From Cheiracanthium punctorium (Eukaryota; Arthropoda; Arachnida; Araneae; Cheiracanthiidae), in assembly GCA_038373885.1 (NCBI GenBank), contig JAWZYV010018266.1, positions 797,001-861,000 of the forward strand: 64,000 nt of DNA, given 5' to 3'. Every line of letters starts with the position of its first letter. Within the stretch, counting starts at the first letter, position 1. This document shows positions 44,691 to 55,757 of the stretch, piece after piece. The notes below the pieces were generated by a model. That model was not told the origin of the DNA, did no database searches, and was given only the letters and a program-made list of their open reading frames with translations. The position numbers were made by a program, and so were the translations under genes.

Positions 44691-45955
44691 TTAGATTTCC
44701 CTTGCTGGTCATGAGACTTTCGACCACAATGCTTTTGTACATGCCCTTCGACGCCACACTTCCAGCATTTCACTTTCTTTCGGCCATCTCTCGTTCTATC
44801 GGATCTTAATTTTCGCTCTATGAGATCTTCAATTCTCTTCAACCTGTCCTCGACGCCCTCTGTGTCTTTGTCAGCTTCCTCTTGGACCGTGACCGCTCTA
44901 ACAGCATGCCGATCTTTTCTCACGGCCCACTGGGCTGCCTCTAGCTTCATTGCGAACACCAGAGCAGACTTCAAATCCTGTTAATCTTCCAACATAAGTG
45001 ACTTTTGGGTTTCTGGATCACGGATGGCTTCAATAAAATGACGCACCGCCATTTCTTCTCGGACATTATTAAGGTGGTCCATGTAAGCTAGATGACAAAG
45101 CCTATCTATGTCCGAAGCCAGCTCTTGAAGGGTCTCGCCAGATCTCTGCATCCTTGACTTAAGTTGGATTCTACTATATTCTTTCTGGCACTTCTCTCCG
45201 AATTTCATCTCCAAGGCACTGGCAAGGGCGTCAAAATCTCCTATCTTCGTCGCTCCGATAGTTTGCAATACATTAATTGCATCTCCGCTAAGGGAAGCGG
45301 CCAGTTGATTAGCTTTCTCGGACTCGCTCCAACCATTGGCTCTGGCGACGAATGAAAATTGGGTCTTGTAAGCTTCCCAGGGAGTCTTTCTGTCATAGGC
45401 AGTAAGTTTCACTGCTGGGCGGTGTGAAGATAACCTGATGTTTTCGGGTAACTTTCCCAGCTTTACGAGAGAGTCCAATTTTTCTTTAATTTTAGCTTCA
45501 CATTCTTCATGTATTTTCGAAACTATATTTTCTTTCCAGTCTAGTTTCTCCTCAATTTTATTCTTAAATTCTTCCCGCATTCTGCAAATATCTTGCTGCA
45601 ATTCCTTAACATTTTCTTCTATTTTTCCTTCAATTCTTTGTTCATATTTCGTTTGAGTTTCTTCTATGAGCGACATTCTTTTCACCATTATCTCTTGATT
45701 TTCCTGCACACTCTTTTCGAATTTCTCTAATTTCCCCAAAGCAGTCTCCGTTTTCTCCAATCCCAATTTCATTCCTTCTTGTCCGGCTTCAATTTTCTTT
45801 TCTAAATCGGTCTGTCCTGCTTCAATTTTCTTCTCTAAATACGCCTTCATCTGTTCTTCTCCAGCTTTCATCTCGTCTTGTCCGGATTTCATTTCTTGCA
45901 TCATATTCATGAGCTTTTGAAGTTGTTCTTCCATTTTTTGTCTAGTCAAAACCAT
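44669..45955 (-). pseudogene. gag polyprotein, one in-frame stop
   Basis: This starts with MVLTRQKM about 28 nt after the primer binding site. Residues 10-165 are a Lys/Glu/Gln-rich coiled coil with repeats such as KKIEAGQ. The capsid-like part includes AVKLTAYDRKTPWEAYKTQF, a hallmark of arthropod Ty3/gypsy Gag. A TAA at 44981-44983 interrupts the frame. The same frame then continues through a basic region and one CCHC zinc knuckle (CWKCGVEGHVQKHC), and ends with TAG at 44669-44671. The protein would form the particle and bind the RNA genome. The pol frame overlaps its last codons. Confidence 0.9.
44672..44678 (-). promoter_or_regulatory. -1 ribosomal frameshift slippery site GGGAAAC
   Basis: In the gag frame the last codons read GAG GGA AAC TAG, giving the canonical slippery heptamer G GGA AAC immediately before the gag stop. 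The pol frame is open in the -1 frame from 44690 onward, so a slip here would make Gag-Pol. Downstream AGGTGG can pair with CCACCT about 45 nt further on, a possible stimulating structure. The same heptamer is known from retroviral gag-pro junctions. Confidence 0.8.
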
Positions 45956-45982
45956 AAACTGGAAAATTAAAGTCTTTCTTTA

Positions 45983-46002
45983 GAACCCCGATTCTGACAC
46001 CA
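45983..46002 (-). promoter_or_regulatory. primer binding site (tRNA-Leu-like)
   Basis: Two bases after the 5' LTR the sense strand reads TGGTGTCAGAATCGGGGTTC. TGG pairs with the tRNA CCA tail. TGGTGTCAGAA matches the 3' end of arthropod tRNA-Leu genes as I know them; the remaining match is weaker, so the primer identity is inferred. Confidence 0.75.
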
Positions 46003-46104
46003 AATGTTGCGGAATTACTCTGCTACTCCTGGGGTTCGTCGTTCTAAAGTCCTGTTGGTGTAAAAGTTCAAGTAAAAAGTCACTTGTCAGGATGGAACAC
46101 AAAC

Positions 46105-46110
46105 TTTATT
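46105..46110 (-). terminator. polyadenylation signal AATAAA in 5' LTR
   Basis: Sense-strand AATAAA lies about 100 nt from the LTR end and about 330 nt after the inferred start site. The equivalent in the 3' LTR, which would be used, is at 39900-39905. Confidence 0.7.
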
Positions 46111-46437
46111 TCTTCTAGAACTTCGTAGAACAATCAGCTGCACACAATTCACAAGCACAATCTAGCAGTAACGTGCTTTTAACAATCCGCTTGGATCAGA
46201 AGCTCTCACAAATGCTGTATTTCTCACACAAAATATGTCACTTTTACAGGCTAAAATTCCATGGAAATATTCAAAGGATATAGTACACTATACCTTAAGA
46301 CACAGCAATGAAGAATTTACACACAGCACTTTAAAAACAGCTTCACAAAGCAAGCTAAAACACAGCTTCTATAGCACTATCAGTTCACACAAAACAAGCG
46401 TACTCAGAGCTCTTCGCACATTGAATGTTCAACTCGC

Positions 46438-46473
46438 AACTGACTCTCGGGGCGACGCGCTCTTCTATAAATA
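46438..46473 (-). promoter_or_regulatory. LTR core promoter: TATA box plus arthropod initiator
   Basis: In the sense direction TATTTATA (46473-46466) is followed by TCAGTT (46443-46438), with its A at 46441, 32 nt from the first base of the TATA element. This is the spacing expected for Pol II, and TCAGT is the arthropod initiator. In the 3' LTR the same arrangement holds (TATTTATA 40265-40258, A at 40234, TCAGTC), even though the surrounding bases have diverged. Confidence 0.8.
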
Positions 46474-46685
46474 GCCGGCGCAGGAGGTACAAGAGGCTTC
46501 CAGAAAAGTCAATTTCTCGAGGGTTCTACATAAAGCGTGAATTTTGATTACGTCATAGAAGAGAAATGTTAGGTTATTATGCGTTTTTAATGCAGGAAAA
46601 ACAACTTCCAGGCCCCATTGGGAAAATCGCGCCAAATGACCAAAAAGTCGCCAAGCTTGGCGACTTTTGGCGAAATATCGCCAAA

Positions 46686-46697
46686 TTTGGCGCCAAA
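46686..46697 (-). promoter_or_regulatory. E2F-like palindrome in U3
   Basis: TTTGGCGCCAAA is a perfect palindrome matching the E2F/DP consensus (TTTSSCGC on both strands). A second half-type site, GCGCCAAA, lies at 46629-46636, and both are conserved in the other LTR (40478-40489 and 40421-40428). They lie about 165-255 bp upstream of the TATA element. Binding is inferred from sequence only. Confidence 0.5.
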
Positions 46698-48164
46698 AAT
46701 AAGTCCTCAAAAGTGAAGAGATCTAAGCTCTAGGACTAATATTTCTCGAGATTTCTAGAAGCCCATAGGAAAACATATGGGAAAGCGAAACCTCCGTATC
46801 TCCGGTTCTAATTGGCCGATTTTGATGCAACAAAAAGCAAAATTTATCTATTTGAAACGTAGAATACGAATTTTAAACCATTCTAAGCCCCAGAGCAGCG
46901 GGTTGCCCCGAAAATTCGTAACAATATAATCTTGATTTTTAATTTAACAGATAAGTAACTCGCACGAACAACTTATGTCACTAATTTACATTTTGAAGGG
47001 TTTCCATTTTTTCACCCGGTACATTTTATTAATCGTTTTGGCTGTATTAGGTATTTTTAATAAAATGGTGCAAAAAATTATTTAATCTACTCTTATAAAC
47101 TATCTAAATATTTTCATATATTGGTTAAAAAGTAACCTTTTTTATATAAAATAAGTAAATTATATTTACTGTTAGTAAAATTGCATTTTAAACTGTATTC
47201 CTTACTTAACTAAATTTACTAATATTTTATTTAATTTTTAAGTTACTTTTTCACCAATATATGAAGATATTTGGATTGTTTATAACATTGAATTAAACAG
47301 CGTACCCACCCCCCCTTTTATTGAATATACCTACAGTAAAAACAATTCATAAAATGTACCGGGGGGAAAAAGTAAACCCTTTAAAATGTAAAATAGAGAC
47401 ATAAGGTATTTATGCAAGTTACTGATCAATTAAATTCAAAAAATCAAGATTATATATTTTCTTTAATGTATTTTCTCTCTGTTCAAATTTTTATGAATGT
47501 ATATTTTACAACTTCATCTAAACGACTAGAAGTTAATTTAAAACTTGTAATTTCTGCACATTTAATTAAAAATTACTTTTTATTAGCTAACAAACTAATA
47601 TTAAAATGTATTATATAGAATTATAAAATGTTTCCTTTTTAAACGGCAAAAGTTCACAAGATCAGAACAGTTTGAATTTCCATTCCTTCACGACGTATGC
47701 AAATGGTAGTTGTCTATTCTCTGAATGTCTGGAATTGCGGCATAATTACTACGTTTATAAATGGTCAGAATTCGACAAATTCTGCGAAGTCTTTAAAGAA
47801 CGACTTCTATTAGACGAATATAAGCCAGTTTTCTCTGTCCTGTTGGAGCGATTCGACAACGTATAACGTAAAATCAATTATAAACGGATTCCGAGAATCT
47901 GTCTCCCTTCGCCGTTATAGCGACGAGTGTTCGACCAATATCGGGGATTTTCTGTTCCTGGCGGTCACCCTTTTCCATTCTTACGCCGTAGTTAAGCGAG
48001 ATTGTTATCTCTCACGGTCACCCCTCGCGGGTAATACGCCGTCGAGAAGTTCAGCGCTCGACGGGCAAACATGTGGACATATCCAAGGATTTTTAACGTC
48101 AATGATTACGTCGAAACTATGTCGACGGCGACGTTAATTCGATGTATCGTGGCTGGCTGGGATC

Positions 48165-48490
48165 ACACATAGCATCATTTTAATTTTGATTCATCCCATG
48201 GAAACATAAAAGAGACAGATCGGCATCGGCCAATACTGATAAATCTCGCCAAACAACGACGTGAGAACCATAACAGTCACTTCAAACTTTAGTCATTCAA
48301 CTGCAAGTGAGATGATGGCGTGGTGGTTAGGTCGCTGGCTTCCCGCACCCTAGGTCCCGAGATCGATACCATCCGCGAACGCTAGACGGAAACATATTAA
48401 TATAACTTGAGGTTCCAGCGTAGAGGGGAAAATGCGTGGGGAAAATAAAATATATGGAGGGAGTTCACCTTACGGCGCCCCATGTATTAA
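48165..48490 (+). mobile_element. CAAGCTTG-motif element copy B, right part, with tRNA-like segment
   Basis: Homology to copy A resumes with ACACATAGCATCATTTTAAT and continues through CAGATCGGCATCGG and a tRNA-like box A (ATGGCGTGGTGGTTAGG, 48315-48331) and box B (GAGATCGATACCA, 48359-48371) to CCCCATGTATTAAG. The terminal CAAGCTTG zone of copy A is missing, so this copy is truncated at its right end. Confidence 0.7.
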
Positions 48491-50729
<2,239 letters not shown>

Positions 50730-51783
50730 CTAGCTGAAGTACCCGTTCTTCGCACGGGAATGAATGGACTTTTTGATATTAATATTTGTTGTGATTACTA
50801 TTTATTGTAATAAAGAGATATAGCAAAATGGATATCGCGTTATATTGTGTTCAATAATCATGCATACTGAATTTCAAGGCAATCGTTTTTACGGTGCAGA
50901 AGGCGATGCGGCGTAGCACAATCTAGTGGCGAGTTTTAGCAAAACGGATACGGCAAAAATATTCTTCGCATTCAGATATCGATGTATACGAATTTTCATG
51001 ACGACGGCTGAATAGTCTTGAAGTTCATGTGTTGACGCGACATCTAGTGTCAAGTTATAGGAAAATGGATCGTGCCAAACTCTTCCCCGTGTTCAAATAT
51101 CTATGTATACCTATTTTCATAGCGATCATTCGCACAGTCAAGAAGTGATACACTGCAGGGCCATCTAGTGGTTAATTAAAGTAATGATTTGCTACAGCGC
51201 CGTCATGTGGCGAGTTATAGCAAAATGGATAACGCCAAAATATTCTCATTGTTCAAATAGCTATGTATACTGATTTTCATAGCCACCGTTTGAATGGTCA
51301 AAAATTTGGCCTGCTGCAGCGTCATCTAGTGGTGAGTTAAAATAATAATGCATTGCAGTGTCATCTAGTGGCGAGTAACATCAAAAGTAACGCAGTTAGA
51401 ATATATTCTTCCTGCTCAAATGTGTAAGTATAAAAAATTTTATGCCGATCGGTCGAACGGTATAGAAGTTGATGCTTTGCAGCGCCATTTAGCGGCAAGT
51501 TACAGCAAAATGGATAGTGAAAAATATTCTCCGTGTTCTAATATTCGCGTGTACCAAATTTCATCGAAATTGGTTGGACGATATTCGCATAGCAAACGGC
51601 TAAACGGAATAGAATTCGACGTTCTGCTGCGCCACCTAGTGAAAAGTTAGAGGAAAACGGATAGCATAAAAACCTTCTCCATGATAAAAGACTTAGGTGA
51701 ACCAAATTTCATGGTGATCGGTGAAACGGTGCTGGACTTTTTCAACCTCCTACACACATACCAACATTCATTTTTATCTATAA
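50730..51783 (-). mobile_element. Helitron-like non-autonomous element with minisatellite
   Basis: On the minus strand it ends CCCGT...ACGGG hairpin, TACTTCAG, CTAG (50733-50730), then T, the same terminus as at 780. The interior repeats a ~150-bp unit with the phrase ATCTAGTGGCGAGTTA near 50920, 51040, 51160, 51200, 51320, 51360, 51480 and 51630, alongside AAAATGGATA and TATGTATAC. The outer end near ATTCATTTTTATCTATA (about 51767-51783) resembles the 5' ends of related copies at 52803 and 53918. No Rep/helicase is encoded. Confidence 0.6.
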
Positions 51784-52119
51784 CCAGTCTTATTATACGT
51801 ATATACCAGTCTCAAGTAAAATCCAGTTTCAAATCTAAGCCTCGCCAAAGTGCCAGCATACGCCATTTTGCAAGAGTTTTTTCAGGGAATCATTCGAAGC
51901 ATTGCCTTAGCAGCAATCAAAATGGGAAATGGTTCGACCGCCAGGCATTTATTTGAAAAGTGGAATCCCTTAATACAGCCGAATTTTTTAAATTATCAAC
52001 TATAACATGTTTTATTCATCGTTACCTCGATGTACTAAATGCGAAGATTTCAATTTTCTGAAATTTGGCGGATTTCCCCCAAGTTAAATCAATGTACTCA
52101 ATTGGCGAGAATTCTGAAG
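51784..52119. other. no gene recognised
   Basis: Spacer between the Helitron-like element and the tandem duplication. A TGGAATCCCTTAATACAG phrase near 51960 resembles the start of the duplicated unit, so the array may begin here. Confidence 0.45.
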
Positions 52120-53925
52120 CTACATCGCTTGAAATGCCCTAATAACTGCATTATTTCTGCACGGATAGTTAAAATTTAATGCTGTATTCTAAGAAAACCT
52201 ATATACTTGTTTTCAAAAATGCTATTCCCTTAAGCTCTCAGTAAATTGCGCCAAAAAGCCTAAAACTGTGCAAACCGCTAGAACTCACTCTCTAAAAATC
52301 GGCCTAGCAGCCATTTTTTTTTTCGCCAAACTAAAAAAAATTACATATTAGTCTCGGATATCTTCGATCCTCATTGTTTTGCGTATAAAACATTTCATTC
52401 CTGCTCTCATTTCTTATGCGCACACGATATTATAATTAAAAAAATAACCTAAAAAAATAAACTAAAAAAATCATTATTATTCTTTTATTTTTACTTTAAG
52501 AATTTAAAACATTTTATTCGGCAAAATCGCCACACATGGCAACCAAGATGCTTATTTCACACACTTTTTTCACTACAGGGGTTAATATTACGTAAAGCTT
52601 TCTGCGTGGAGAACATAAAAAATCTCTTAAATTCCGGGAACGGAAATAAAGTGGAGTTTCAAAGTTTTAAAGTGGACTATCATTTATTCTATATTATTTT
52701 ACATATCTGTGTAAAATTTCAGGCTGACAGGTCCATTTTTGTGGAATTGTATACTACCCAAATCAACAAATTGACAAACAGAATTTCATTTTTATTTATA
52801 AGATAACCTACGCTTGTTTTTAAAAATACCCTCTCATTAAATTGCGCCAAGCGCTAGAATCATAGAAAATCTGACACACTTTCAGATTTTTAAATACGCA
52901 CTAAAGTGCTATATATAAAAAGAGTTATAATCCATGGGTCTTCCCTATTTTCGTTCCTTCTTTCTTAAGTTGGAAAGTGTATCATTATTCATGAGTGTGA
53001 TTAAACAAAATTAAAATTGATATTTCTAACATCCTTTTTTCTGGATGTAATACATTAGATGCAGAAAAGCTGCTCAGAAAAATGCACAATTCCAACTGAA
53101 TGAAAATTTCAAAAACTTATACGCAGGTGTATTCATAACCCAAATAGCAGACGATTAAATTACGATAAATAGCGCCAAGCGTTAGAATCCTCCTCAAAAT
53201 CGCGAGAATGTTGGATCGCTTGAAATCCCTTAATAACTGCATTATTTTCGCACGGATCATTAAAATTTAACGCTGTATTCTAATGAAACCTTTGCACTTG
53301 TTTTCAAAAATCCGTTTCCTTAAGCTCTCAGTAAATTGCGCCTAGCCGGAAACTGTGCAAACCGCTAGAACTCACTTTCTCGGCATTTGAGCCATTTTAT
53401 TTTTTCGCCAAACTAAAAAATTTTAACATATTAGCCTCGGAAATCTTCAATTCTTATTGTTTTGCGTATAAAACATTTCATTCCTGCTCCGATTTCCCAT
53501 GCACACGATATTATAATTAAAAAAAATGTAACCTTACGAATATAAACTAACAAAAAAAAATCATTATTATTCTTTTATTTTTACTTTGAGAATTTAAAAC
53601 ATCTTATTCGGCAAAATCGCCACACATGGCAACCACGATCCTTATTTCACACTTTTTTCACTACAGGGGTTACAATTACGGAAAGATTTTTGCTTGCAGA
53701 ACATAAAAAATCGCTTAAATTCCGGGAACGGGTGGACTTTCAAAGTTTTAAAGTGGACTATGATTTATTCTATATTATTTTACATATCTGTGCAAAATTT
53801 CAGGCTGATAGGTCCATTTTTGTGGATTTGTATACAACTCAAATCCACAAACAAACAAACAAATAAACAAACAAACAAACAAACAAACAAACAGAATTTC
53901 ATTTTTATTTATAAGATATATAAAT
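52120..53925. repeat. ~1.1-kb tandem duplication with Helitron-like ends
   Basis: 52127-52804 is repeated at 53219-53918. Shared words include AATAACTGCATTATTT, AACTGTGCAAACCGCTAGAA, GGCAAAATCGCCACACATGG and TTTCATTTTTATTTATAAGA. Both units finish with the same TTTATAAGATA end, which on the minus strand is A|TCTTATAAATAAAAATG, a Helitron-like 5' terminus. The second unit carries a CAAA microsatellite expansion at 53842-53893. No proteins are encoded. Confidence 0.75.
53842..53893. repeat. (CAAA)n microsatellite
   Basis: About twelve ACAA units with one TAAA variant. The corresponding place in the first duplicate (near 52755) has only two degenerate units, so this expanded after the duplication. 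Confidence 0.95.
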
Positions 53926-54750
53926 CCTATTGGAAATTAAAAAGTAAGATCATGCTTCAAAAAGAATAACAATAATTTAAAATAATGAAATAATGTTAAT
54001 GCAAAACTCAAATTCTGTTACTTTTGACTTTTGAGGAAGGATGAGATTTTCTATTAAAAAAAAGTCTAAACCAAAATATTTGAAGCAGAATTAATGTATG
54101 TCTGATAGCCTAAAATTTTTACATTGGAGAAAAAACAAAAAGAATGCTATCACACAAACACACACCTCAAGGATAGTAAACACTATCTGGAAATCGCGAA
54201 AGAAAATTTAATTCGACGTGTTTTACGAATATAAATTTACCTTAAAATAATAAAACACTAAAGACTATGCATTTTAAATTTGTTACAGATTTTTATGACT
54301 TTCCAGTTTAAAGACTTTTCTCATACTATATATTTTAGTAGCTTAACAGCATTATTCTTGAACTTACTAAGGTTTTAAAAGAAAACAGCCCCTACTTTTT
54401 TATATAAAAGGGTACCATAAACAAAAACGACTACGTAATTTTCTTAGAGGTTCTTGGAACTAATATTTTATTCAAACTTTAAACCAGTAATTTAAATTTG
54501 TTTAATCAGAAGGAAATGTCTGACGCAAAATTTATTTTCTTCAGATAAAATGTGCCTTGTTGAGCTTTTATTAAATGTAATTTTGCAAAGAACATTTTGT
54601 ATTCTTTTCGGAGCACTAAGCAATTAAATTTGTCTAGTAAGAACAAAATTTAAAATCATTTATTGCGAAGAAGTCAAGAACATAAAAATATGTGTTTTAC
54701 TTATTGAAATGTCTATATTTTCTTTTCCAGTGTATTAGTGCATATATACA
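53926..54750. other. no gene recognised
   Basis: AT-rich sequence with no supportable open frame or repeat. Confidence 0.55.
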
Positions 54751-54751
54751 T

Positions 54752-55440
54752 ACAGGATGTTTTAAAAACTCTGGCCTATTTCATTCATTTCTGGAATATT
54801 GATAACTGAAATAAAAAAATGTATAGAATTTTATTGCATCGATTAAAATTTTGTAAAGATTAAATCTAAAAATAATATATATAGGTGAGTTTTTATACGT
54901 TTCCCGAACAAAAAAAATTCTATTTAGTAAAATGTGTCCCAAAAATTAATTAGATCATGCATATAATTTCAGCTTTCTATCATAAAAACATCCAGTGACA
55001 TGTTTAAACAAATGGGTGAGAGACGATACAATGCCAGTAATAGGAAATGCATCGTGTATGTTTCTGCAAATATTGTTTTTCCCCGTAGCTGGTGTACGAC
55101 TGCTGCAACGCAATCATTTTACGGTATATTTTCTTTCGAGAGCTATTGAAAAATTGTTTAAGCCAACTATTTCATTTTATATCTCCGCCACATTTTAGGA
55201 TAAAATGTTCACATTTTACGCATCGCTTAATTAATTTATGAGACATATTTTACTATTTGGTATTCTTTTGTATGGAGACCGTATAAAATTTTAAATAACG
55301 TATTCATTTAGATTTAATTTTCTGAAAAGGTTTAACGATACTATGGAATTTTGTTCCTTTTTTCACATAACTTTTTAATTCATTGCATATGTTTATGACT
55401 AATAATTAATCAATAAAAGCCAAGGTCAGTGTTTTTTGGG
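54752..55440. mobile_element. non-autonomous Tc1/mariner-type relic
   Basis: The left end ACAGGATGTTTTAAAAACTC and the inverted right end (ACAAAGTGTCCCAAAAAACAC) resemble the CAGGGTGTCCCAAAA ends common on arthropod mariner-like elements. TA is present at or near both flanks. The ~690-bp interior has no transposase. Divergence between the ends is high, so the call is tentative. Confidence 0.45.
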
Positions 55441-55498
55441 ACACTTTGTTATACAATTTAATTGTTCATTCAGGTTGGTTTGTTGACTTGTTCAATCT

Positions 55499-55695
55499 TA
55501 TTTCTAATTTCCTTTTTAGAAATATGCGAAAACATAATTTCCGTCACTATAGTTTCCGCATAATTTTACATTTTTTTTTTCTAATTCCCTTTTTAGAAAT
55601 ATGCGAAAACATATTTTCCGCCACTATAGTTTCCGCATTATTTTACAATTTTTTTTTATTATCCTCTTTAGAAATATGCGGAAACATTCATAATG
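55499..55695. repeat. tandem repeat of ~76 bp carrying a hairpin in each unit
   Basis: AGAAATATGCG(A/G)AAACAT starts at 55518, 55595 and 55670 (spacings 77 and 75). In the first two units ATATGCGAAAAC is followed about 18 bases on by GTTTCCGCATA, an inverted repeat. The open frame over it (55446-55757) repeats IPFLEICENI-type words and is a by-product. Confidence 0.8.
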
Positions 55696-55757
55696 TAAAG
55701 CTTTCGGATAACATGTATCATTCATTGTATATCCCAATTGTACTAGACATTTTGTAA

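Larger units (their letters stand above)
39800..46923 (-). mobile_element. Ty3/gypsy LTR retrotransposon, full-length but broken
   Basis: A 7124-bp element on the minus strand, with LTRs of 916 bp (39800-40715) and 919 bp (46005-46923), each TGTTGC...TAACA. ATAT (39796-39799 and 46924-46927) is duplicated at the insertion site. Order in the sense direction: 5' LTR, primer binding site, gag, -1 frameshift site, pol (protease, reverse transcriptase, RNase H, integrase), a non-coding region and polypurine tract, 3' LTR. There is no env frame. Integrase following RNase H places it in Ty3/gypsy (Metaviridae) rather than Copia. Three in-frame nonsense codons and no frameshifting indels break the coding frames. 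The LTRs are about 96 percent alike by eye. Confidence 0.95.
46005..46923 (-). repeat. 5' LTR
   Basis: This LTR lies upstream in the sense orientation and drives transcription. From U3 to U5 it carries E2F-like palindromes, a 26-bp palindrome, a TATA element, an initiator at 46441 and the AATAAA. The ends are TGTTAC (sense start) and GCAACA (sense end). Confidence 0.95.
39435..47835. repeat. large imperfect palindrome (about 630-bp arms), split by the retrotransposon
   Basis: The left arm is 39435-39799 plus 46924 to about 47180. The right arm is about 47190-47835, inverted. Matching blocks include TTTGAATTTCCAT, TCACGACGTATG, CATAATTACTACGTTTATAA and ACTTCTATTAGACGAAT. Across the insertion site the right arm reads ATATAATCTTGATTTTT without interruption, which provides the empty site. 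Identity looks like roughly 80 percent. One arm retains a short coding-like stretch (see 39440-39590). Confidence 0.8.
38155..48161. mobile_element. ~10-kb composite insertion (CCAGC...GCTGGG ends)
   Basis: Comparison with copy A at about 4925 shows that everything between ATC at 38152-38154 and ATC at 48162-48164 is inserted. The ends CCCAGCAAGC and GCTGGCTGGG are weak inverted repeats (CCCAGCNAGC). The subterminal zones on both sides are rich in GTCGA, TCGAC and CGACG. Inside are a large palindrome and a later 7.1-kb Ty3/gypsy insertion; without that the element is about 2.9 kb. It has no recognisable transposase. A 3-bp duplication is suggested but not proven. Confidence 0.6.
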
